From Cryomorphaceae bacterium (GTDB lineage Bacteria; Bacteroidota; Bacteroidia; Flavobacteriales; Schleiferiaceae): a DNA stretch of 15,584 nucleotides. Location: NCBI GenBank assembly GCA_003455605.1, contig DMQR01000118.1, forward strand, positions 1-15,584, read 5' to 3'. Numbering within the stretch: the stretch's first letter is position 1; every line of letters begins with the position of its first letter. A program made the position numbers and the translations under genes. Positions 8,143 through 13,098 of the stretch are shown one piece after another. A model generated the notes under the pieces. That model did not search any database. It was not told the origin of the DNA and saw nothing but the letters and a program-made list of their open reading frames with translations.

Positions 8143-8687
8143 TTCATCCAAGGATCTTCCGGGGCATTGGCCCAAATACGGTATTCTCCACCTAAGGTAT
8201 GCATGTAGGCTCTCCATGCATCTTTAGACAAGGTTAAAATGTCGGTTTCAAATGGAGGATGAAGTACTACCCAGGTGCCATCAGATATTTCCTCTTCTAA
8301 TTGGCCTGGTGACCAACCGCTATAGCCTAAAAAGGCTTTAAAAGTTGTTTTTTGATCCTCTTGTATGAGCCTTTGAAATATTTCAAAGTCACCTCCTAAG
8401 TACAAACCATTGCCGACAGGTGAGCTGTCGGGTATACGCTCTTCATTATGTAGGTAGAAAAGGGCATCCTGTTCTACCGGTCCGCCAAACATTAAAGCAT
8501 TATCACGTGCGAATTTGTCGACTAAATCCTTGACCAGTAGATTACTCTCCTTGTTAAGAGTAAACCCGAGCGTGCCTTCTTCGTTATGTTCAGTAAGGTA
8601 CACGACGCTTTGCTCAAAAAAACCATCGCCAATGAGTGGTTTTGAAATAAGAAGAGTTCCTTTAGCCGGCTGATTGTTCCAATGCAT
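8139..8687 (-). CDS. YqgE/AlgH family protein (UPF0301)
   Basis: 182-residue cytosolic protein of the YqgE/AlgH family, whose molecular function is poorly defined; the name AlgH comes from an effect on alginate regulation in Pseudomonas. The N-terminus fits well: KGTLLISKPLIGDGFFEQSV, then VVYLTEHNEEGTLGFTLNK, the central MFGGPVEQDALFYLH, LYLGGDFE, FLGYSGWSPGQLEEEI and GTWVV near residues 130-150. Length is normal. The family supports the start at 8687, which leaves just 17 bases to the divergent pdxH start. The gene ends within the aminotransferase stop codon. No catalytic motif is evident, and I cannot infer more than family membership. Confidence 0.93.
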   Translation of the reverse strand: MHWNNQPAKGTLLISKPLIGDGFFEQSVVYLTEHNEEGTLGFTLNKESNLLVKDLVDKFARDNALMFGGPVEQDALFYLHNEERIPDSSPVGNGLYLGGDFEIFQRLIQEDQKTTFKAFLGYSGWSPGQLEEEISDGTWVVLHPPFETDILTLSKDAWRAYMHTLGGEYRIWANAPEDPWMN

Positions 8688-8718
8688 TATACTAATTTAG
8701 ACATATGGATTTACACAA
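8674..8718. promoter_or_regulatory. Symmetric divergent promoter-like region between yqgE and pdxH
   Basis: The 17-base gap holds the near-palindrome CTAATTTAG (8692-8700). Read forward it gives TAATTTAG (8693-8700), and read in reverse TAAATTAG (8699-8692). Each differs from the Bacteroidota -7 consensus TAnnTTTG at one base. A TTG at 8674-8676 lies 16 bases upstream of the forward element, and a reverse-strand TTG at 8718-8716 lies 16 bases upstream of the reverse one. Both ATG codons are 5 bases from their element edge, so transcripts would be almost leaderless. The spacer is one base under the usual 17-23 range. Confidence 0.45.
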
Positions 8719-9343
8719 CATAAGAGAAAGCTATAAGTTTGATTCGTTATTGGAATTGAATTTAGAAAGTAATCCTTTTGATCAATTTCAGTATTGGTAC
8801 ACGAGTTATGCAGAGCTACGTATCAAAGACTCCAATGCCATGGCTATTGCTACGGTGGATTCACAAGGAATTCCGAGCAATAGAATTGTACTCTTAAAGG
8901 CAGTGGAAAACAATGAATTTATCTTCTTTACTAATTACCGCAGCGCCAAGGCGAAAGACTTGTTGAGTAACCCCATGGTTAGTGCGCTATTTTTCTGGAG
9001 AGAACAAGAACGTCAAGTTCGTATTCAAGGAAGGGTAGTAAGAATTACTAAGGAGAAAAGTGAGGCATACTTTGCAACACGTCCTTACTTGAGTCAAATT
9101 GGCGCAGCTGCTTCAGAACAGAGTCAACCCATTACGAATAGAGCAGCATTAGAATCCAAATTTTCTGAGTTTCAAAATAAATTTCCAGAAGGAAGTACTG
9201 TACCCATGCCTGAAGATTGGGGCGGCTTTGCTATTCAACCTATTTCATTTGAATTTTGGCAGGGAAGAGAAGGTCGACTTCACGATCGAATAGTGTATAC
9301 ACTTGAAGGTCACGAATGGACCACCTCGAGATTACAGCCCTAA
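8705..9343 (+). CDS. pdxH: Pyridoxamine/pyridoxine 5'-phosphate oxidase PdxH
   Basis: FMN-dependent cytosolic enzyme that oxidises pyridoxine or pyridoxamine 5'-phosphate to PLP with oxygen. The 212-residue length is standard. The N-terminus has IRESYKFDSLLE followed by NPFDQFQYWY. FMN- and phosphate-contacting motifs are SNRIVLLK (58-65), FFTNYRSAKAKDL (74-86), FFWREQERQVRIQG (96-109) and SQIGAAASEQSQPI. The substrate-site motif FEFWQGREGRLHDR ends with R191 and H193, and the C-terminal RLQP is typical of the family. The ATG at 8705 agrees with homolog N-termini. It lies divergent to yqgE and is followed by a hairpin terminator that it shares with the convergent HU gene. All expected residues are present. 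Confidence 0.97.
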   Translation: MDLHNIRESYKFDSLLELNLESNPFDQFQYWYTSYAELRIKDSNAMAIATVDSQGIPSNRIVLLKAVENNEFIFFTNYRSAKAKDLLSNPMVSALFFWREQERQVRIQGRVVRITKEKSEAYFATRPYLSQIGAAASEQSQPITNRAALESKFSEFQNKFPEGSTVPMPEDWGGFAIQPISFEFWQGREGRLHDRIVYTLEGHEWTTSRLQP

Positions 9344-9354
9344 TATATGGACAT

Positions 9355-9380
9355 AAAAAAGCCCTCCGTGGAGGGCTTCT
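9355..9380. terminator. Bidirectional terminator between pdxH and the HU gene
   Basis: AAGCCCTC (9359-9366) pairs with GAGGGCTT (9371-9378) around the loop CGTG, an 8-bp perfect stem. A six-A run at 9355-9360 gives a U-tract for the minus-strand HU transcript; on the plus strand the trailing TTCTTT is a weaker tract for pdxH. It lies between two convergent stop codons, as expected for a shared terminator. Confidence 0.88.
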
Positions 9381-9403
9381 TTGTATCTAATAAGTTATGG
9401 CTA

Positions 9404-9673
9404 TTAGAGCTTACCGTTTAGGTCAGCACCAGCTTTAAACTTAGCTACTTTCTTAGCAGCGATTCTAATAACCGCACCAGTTTGAGGGTTACGACCGTCA
9501 CGAGCTGCACGCTGTGAAACAGAGAAAGAACCGAAACCAACTAGTGATACACGGCCACCACCTGCTAGGGTAGAACCAACGTTACCAGTGAAAGAATCCA
9601 AAGCCGATTTAGCTTGTGCTTTAGAGATGCCAGCATCTGCTGCCATTGCGTCGATCAATTGTGCTTTGTTCAT
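9404..9673 (-). CDS. HU-family DNA-binding protein
   Basis: 89-residue histone-like nucleoid protein that binds and bends DNA as a dimer. Features are the N-terminal helical dimerisation part MNKAQLIDAMAADAGISKAQ, the conserved VSLVGFGSFSV (42-52), and the beta-arm signature GRNPQTG (60-66), whose proline P63 intercalates at DNA kinks. The end FKAGADLNGKL is typical. Length matches canonical HU. Bacteroidota often carry several HU paralogs, so the exact paralog cannot be named. It has its own promoter-like element and a 5' leader of roughly 35-40 A/T-rich bases, and ends at the shared hairpin, so it is probably a single-gene transcript. Confidence 0.96.
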   Translation of the reverse strand: MNKAQLIDAMAADAGISKAQAKSALDSFTGNVGSTLAGGGRVSLVGFGSFSVSQRAARDGRNPQTGAVIRIAAKKVAKFKAGADLNGKL

Positions 9674-9715
9674 TACAATTAAATTTTAATTAATACTTTT
9701 TTGACGAATGCTTAT

Positions 9716-9745
9716 CAAATATAGATGAAAATTCTTTCCATGCAA
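9716..9745 (-). promoter_or_regulatory. Bacteroidota-type promoter of the HU gene
   Basis: Reading the minus strand, TTG (9745-9743), a 19-base spacer and TATATTTG (9723-9716) match the TTG-N17-23-TAnnTTTG promoter pattern of Flavobacterium and relatives with no mismatch. The predicted start of transcription is about 35-40 bases before the ATG at 9673. It is the best promoter match in the window, which fits a highly expressed nucleoid protein. Confidence 0.72.
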
Positions 9746-9772
9746 GTGTTTTCGGGCCTTCGGGTAAAAAAA

Positions 9773-9798
9773 GTTAATAACTATGTGTAGTTATTCAC
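9773..9798. repeat. AT-rich inverted repeat between fmt and the HU promoter
   Basis: AATAACTA (9776-9783) and TAGTTATT (9788-9795) form a perfect 8-bp dyad around TGTG. Two more pairs (G9773-C9798 and T9774-A9797) extend it to 11 bp with one mismatch. It lies 28 bases upstream of the -33-like TTG of the HU gene and downstream of the fmt hairpin. No T-run follows on either strand, so it looks more like an operator or mRNA-end structure than a terminator; its function is unknown. Confidence 0.5.
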
Positions 9799-9822
9799 AA
9801 AAAGGGGTGTTTTTACCCTTTT
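9799..9822 (-). terminator. Hairpin terminator of the fmt transcript
   Basis: On the minus strand AAAAGGG (9822-9816) pairs with CCCTTTT (9806-9800) around a 9-base loop, and T residues continue to 9799. It begins 8 bases after the fmt stop at 9830-9832. The stem is only 7 bp and half A-T, so it is a moderate terminator at best. Confidence 0.5.
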
Positions 9823-9829
9823 AATACTG

Positions 9830-10753
9830 CTATTTCAGCAAGATTTCACTGCTATTTAAGCCATTAATGTAGTCTGTGCTTGACATGGAGCGCTTCCCGG
9901 CAGGTTTTATACGTTTAATTTCTATACTTCCAAGTACATAATCGAGGAATAAACGCCTATTTTTTACCCTTAACATCGGATCTACCGATGGATTTTGTTC
10001 GTCACACAAAGAAGCTTCAAGGAATTTAATTTTCCCATAATATGCGGCCGGGGACGGATTTAAACCTTTTATCAGTTGTACTAACGCTGCGGGGGAGAGT
10101 CTGAAGTCTAGGCGAGTATTCTCCTTCGTTAATTTTGGGGCATGTGTGGCATCCTCGTTATTTTGTTTTCGAGACGATAATGAACCGTCTGCGAGGCCTT
10201 TGGCAGTATCTAGCACTAATTGAGCACCCATAGGCAGCAATGCATCATGCAATTCACCAGTGGTCCATTGTGGTTGAATAGTTAACTTCTCCTGCAACAG
10301 GATCTTCCCCGTATCTATTTGCTCATCGATAAGGAACGTGGTGAGCCCCGTCTCTTTATGCCCATTTATCACAGCCCAATGTATCGGAGCAGCTCCTCTA
10401 AGTCTCGGCAATAATGATCCGTGTAAATTAAAGGTGCCTAATCTTGGTTTTTCCCATACCTTCTTTGGTAACATTCGGAAGGCTACAACAACAAATAGGT
10501 CCGCCTTAAATGCATCCAGCTCCTTTAAGAAACCTTCGTCTTTTAAGTTATTTGGCTGTAAAACAGGGATTTCTAAGCTTATAGCGGCATGCTTTACCTC
10601 GCTAGGATTGATTTTTCTCCCTCGCCCCGAAGGCTTATCTGGAATCGTAACAACTGCCTTTACATTAAACCCGGCAGAAACAAGTGCATGAAGTGGAGGC
10701 ACAGCAAACCTTGGCGTACCCATATATACTATGCTAAAGTTGTCGTAAGGCAT
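9830..10753 (-). CDS. fmt: Methionyl-tRNA formyltransferase Fmt
   Basis: Transfers the formyl group of 10-formyl-THF to initiator Met-tRNA before translation initiation. The 307-residue length is normal. The N-terminal formyltransferase domain has VYMGTPRFAVPPL (9-21), the GRGRKINPSEVK loop near 43-54, and the catalytic triad N109, H111 and D147 with the usual spacing, in FNLHGSLLPRLRGAAPIHWA and QIDTGK. The C-terminal OB-like domain begins near 205 (KLTKENTRLDF, LIKGLNPSPAAYY). The ATG at 10753 places VYMGTP nine residues in, slightly long but usual for Bacteroidota, and overlaps the recQ end by 20 bases, so the genes are likely translationally coupled. folD, which makes its formyl donor, lies 8.7 kb away in the window. 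Confidence 0.96.
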   Translation of the reverse strand: MPYDNFSIVYMGTPRFAVPPLHALVSAGFNVKAVVTIPDKPSGRGRKINPSEVKHAAISLEIPVLQPNNLKDEGFLKELDAFKADLFVVVAFRMLPKKVWEKPRLGTFNLHGSLLPRLRGAAPIHWAVINGHKETGLTTFLIDEQIDTGKILLQEKLTIQPQWTTGELHDALLPMGAQLVLDTAKGLADGSLSSRKQNNEDATHAPKLTKENTRLDFRLSPAALVQLIKGLNPSPAAYYGKIKFLEASLCDEQNPSVDPMLRVKNRRLFLDYVLGSIEIKRIKPAGKRSMSSTDYINGLNSSEILLK

Positions 10754-12533
10754 TAGGAGAACAATTTAAATCGAACCAAATATCGTCAAAACTTAGTCCG
10801 TCTTTAAGCATCGCTCGAACTGTTTCCCTATCGGGATAATGATTTAGGGTACAATTGCCACATATACCACAAGATTCACCAGGTGTTTGACCAAAATAAA
10901 GCTCGATATCCTTGGCTAAACATTGCTCGGATGCTAAGAAGTCTAGAATAGCTTGCGATCGTTCTTTCTTGCTAGTAATCCACGATTCTACGAAGGATTT
11001 AGATAGTTTAAAATAACGCTTATCAATGCGGTTCTCTAAAAAGAGTAGGGCACATTGGTTTTGTTCCGCCTTGTATTGAATTAATCCCTTTTGATGCATA
11101 CGTTGCAACCATTGGTCAAGGTCCTTTGCGGTTTTATGGAGTATAGGGGCCATTGCATCTAATTGAATTCGGTTAGAGTACTGCACCGTATGGCTGTATA
11201 CGCGAAATAATTGCACTAAACATTGATGATCTTCCTCGGTTAATCCAGTCCAATGATCGGGACTGGTAAGAAAAAGAAGTTCAGGGTAGAGTTGATTGCT
11301 TTCAATGAACTGCCATACACCTCGTTGTTGAAGTAACTTGATATAGGTCAATAACTGTGAGATAGGAGTTTGCAGCTTGGCGGCTAAATCAACTAACGAA
11401 AAGTTTTCCTGATGATCTTTGCCTGCACCCACTGCAATTTGAAAATGACTACAAATCTTATTATAGACCGATTCCACCTTTTCGGGTTTCGGTAGATCTG
11501 TAATTCCCTTAGCAATTCGCGCAAGATCTTGCTGATTGTATAATAGATATGCTTGAGATAATTGGCCCCCGCGCCCACCGCGCCCCACCTCTTGGTAATA
11601 TCCTTCAATGGAATCAGGGGTATCCCAATGAATGACCCACATCACATCCGCTTTGTCGATACCCATTCCGAAAGCGGTGGTGCTAACCATGATCGGAATT
11701 TTATTGTCGAGCCAATGTTGTTGACGTTCATTCTTCTCCTTTAAATCTAAGCCAGCGTGGAAGTAAGTGGAGTGAAGTCCATTCTCATTGATGTAATGAC
11801 TGATGGATTCACAACTCGATCGGGTCTTCGCGTATATAATTCCTGTACCGGTCAAGCGTCCTAACAATCGCAGTAGCTGTTTGTCCTTGTTGGGAGTAAG
11901 TCGTTTCTCTAGTTGCAAGTTGTTCCGGCGTACACTGCCTTCATATATAGTGGCATCTGGTATTTGTAGCATCTCGGCTAAATCCTTTTTAACCCTATCA
12001 GTCGCTGATGCCGTTAATGCCAAGACTGGAATATTTGGGAATCGCTCACGGAGTAGGTGTACATTTAGATATGAAGGACGGAAATCAAAACCCCATTGTG
12101 AAATGCAATGTGCTTCATCAATTGCAATTAAACTAATTTCTGCATTCTGCAGATATTCTAAGAATAATAAGTTTGAAAGCCTTTCTGGCGCGAGGAACAC
12201 AAATTTGTAACCTCCGTATTTAATGTTTCTAAAGGCTTCGTCTAACTGCCTTGGGGAGTATGAACCAGTGAATTGGTAGGCTTTGATATTTCTCTTTGTT
12301 AGACCGTGTAATTGGTCTTGCATTAGTGCCAACAGGGGACTTATGACAATAGTAATGCCGTCCAGCGCAATTCCCGGTACTTGATAGCAAATGGATTTTC
12401 CGCCGCCGGTAGGGAGCAGCCCGATGGTATGTTTTCCTGAAAGTATGGAAGAAATAATATCTCCTTGTAACCCGCGAAAATCAGGATAACCCCAATATTT
12501 TTTTAGTATTTCTTTTGCCTGTTGATGGATCAT
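10734..12533 (-). CDS. recQ: RecQ-family ATP-dependent DNA helicase (form with C-terminal zinc site, no HRDC)
   Basis: 3'-5' DNA helicase for recombination and replication-fork repair, 599 residues. Core motifs: Q-motif FRGLQGDII, Walker A LLPTGGGKS (K46), TIVISPLLALMQDQ, DEAHCISQWG (139-148), LALTASAT, the second RecA lobe with FHAGL and VSTTAFGMGIDKADVMWVIH, and motif VI at 314-323. Motif VI reads QEVGRGGRGG instead of the usual GRAGRDG; both arginines remain. A winged-helix-like part follows (about 365-500), and the zinc site C538-x16-C555-x2-C558-x2-C561 lies near the C-terminus. From memory, a second RecQ subfamily in Bacteroidota has this order. There is no HRDC domain. The start at 12533 gives an ATGA overlap with the preceding gene; an in-frame ATG at 12539 is an alternative. 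Confidence 0.93.
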   Translation of the reverse strand: MIHQQAKEILKKYWGYPDFRGLQGDIISSILSGKHTIGLLPTGGGKSICYQVPGIALDGITIVISPLLALMQDQLHGLTKRNIKAYQFTGSYSPRQLDEAFRNIKYGGYKFVFLAPERLSNLLFLEYLQNAEISLIAIDEAHCISQWGFDFRPSYLNVHLLRERFPNIPVLALTASATDRVKKDLAEMLQIPDATIYEGSVRRNNLQLEKRLTPNKDKQLLRLLGRLTGTGIIYAKTRSSCESISHYINENGLHSTYFHAGLDLKEKNERQQHWLDNKIPIMVSTTAFGMGIDKADVMWVIHWDTPDSIEGYYQEVGRGGRGGQLSQAYLLYNQQDLARIAKGITDLPKPEKVESVYNKICSHFQIAVGAGKDHQENFSLVDLAAKLQTPISQLLTYIKLLQQRGVWQFIESNQLYPELLFLTSPDHWTGLTEEDHQCLVQLFRVYSHTVQYSNRIQLDAMAPILHKTAKDLDQWLQRMHQKGLIQYKAEQNQCALLFLENRIDKRYFKLSKSFVESWITSKKERSQAILDFLASEQCLAKDIELYFGQTPGESCGICGNCTLNHYPDRETVRAMLKDGLSFDDIWFDLNCSPNALRQL

Positions 12534-13057
12534 AAACATGCCAAAATGAAGGCAACGCGTTCTTCTACTGAGGCAGGAGGGACTTCAATAAATTCATATC
12601 CCAATGATGCATAAGCTACCTTCAAATGCTGTTCAACTTCATAACACTCGTCAAGTGTTTCCAAGCGCTGCCTATCAAGACTATGAATCTCTGGCCATAC
12701 CGGCAGAAAAAATACTCTTTGAAATCGCATTTCCTGTAAATCTGCCTCCCAGTCCTCAGAAAGTTCTGCGTTTCCTTTGTTAAGGTAAGCGTAGGCATCC
12801 ACATTTGTGCGGTCGTAAAAATTAATTTTTTCTAACAACGCATTGTGATATTGTTCATTGCGGAGGTCCCAAACAAGCTGAGTGAAGCCTAAAAGATCTT
12901 TCCATGGCACCAAATCAGACTCTTCATCCAATGAATTCTGAATGATTTCGCGAGCTTGTTCGTGGAAAACGGGATAGCCATGTTGCTCTAATGCAAGGCT
13001 TAACGTAGTTTTTTCTGTGGCAGGAGAACCCGTAATGGCAATTCTCGTCGTTTTCAA
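12530..13057 (-). CDS. NadR/AAA_28-like P-loop protein with altered Walker A
   Basis: Predicted P-loop nucleotide-binding protein of 175 residues, of the NadR-like/AAA_28 type; the substrate is unknown. With the TTG start at 13057 it begins MKTTRIAITG, the normal family N-terminus. The P-loop reads GSPATEKTTL (10-19): the glycine before the lysine is Glu (E15). Other family marks are VFHEQAREII (about 30-39), INFYDRTNVDAYAYLN, VFFLPVWPEIHSLDRQRLE and GYEFIEVPPASVEERVAFIL at the end. No ATG gives this N-terminus: the nearest in-frame ATG lies far inside the opposite gene, while TTG codons exist at 13057 and 13087. I prefer 13057 because a TACATTTG -7-like element covers 13085-13092. Its stop overlaps the recQ start as ATGA, so the two genes are coupled. 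Confidence 0.8.
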   Translation of the reverse strand: MKTTRIAITGSPATEKTTLSLALEQHGYPVFHEQAREIIQNSLDEESDLVPWKDLLGFTQLVWDLRNEQYHNALLEKINFYDRTNVDAYAYLNKGNAELSEDWEADLQEMRFQRVFFLPVWPEIHSLDRQRLETLDECYEVEQHLKVAYASLGYEFIEVPPASVEERVAFILACL

Positions 13058-13084
13058 TGGGTATGAGATATCTTCGTAGAACCT

Positions 13085-13092
13085 CAAATGTA
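13085..13092 (-). promoter_or_regulatory. Possible -7 element for the P-loop protein-recQ-fmt operon
   Basis: The minus strand reads TACATTTG here, an exact match to TAnnTTTG, 27 bases upstream of the TTG start at 13057. No TTG is found 17-23 bases further upstream, so only half of the promoter pattern is present. It would give a leader of about 20 bases and favours the 13057 start over the TTG at 13087, which lies inside the element. Confidence 0.35.
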
Positions 13093-13098
13093 CTTCTA

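Noticed and set aside
9751..9765. TCGGG direct repeat and CCTTCGG segment upstream of the HU promoter
   Set aside because: Only a two-base stem around TTCG can form, too little to call a hairpin or a repeat element.
11803..12210. A 135-residue + strand frame opposite recQ
   Set aside because: It is antisense to conserved helicase motifs and shows no domain of its own.
13057..13098. Earlier ATG codons for the OmpA-family gene
   Set aside because: They add a basic stretch ahead of a clean signal peptide that begins at 13099 and would overlap the divergent gene.
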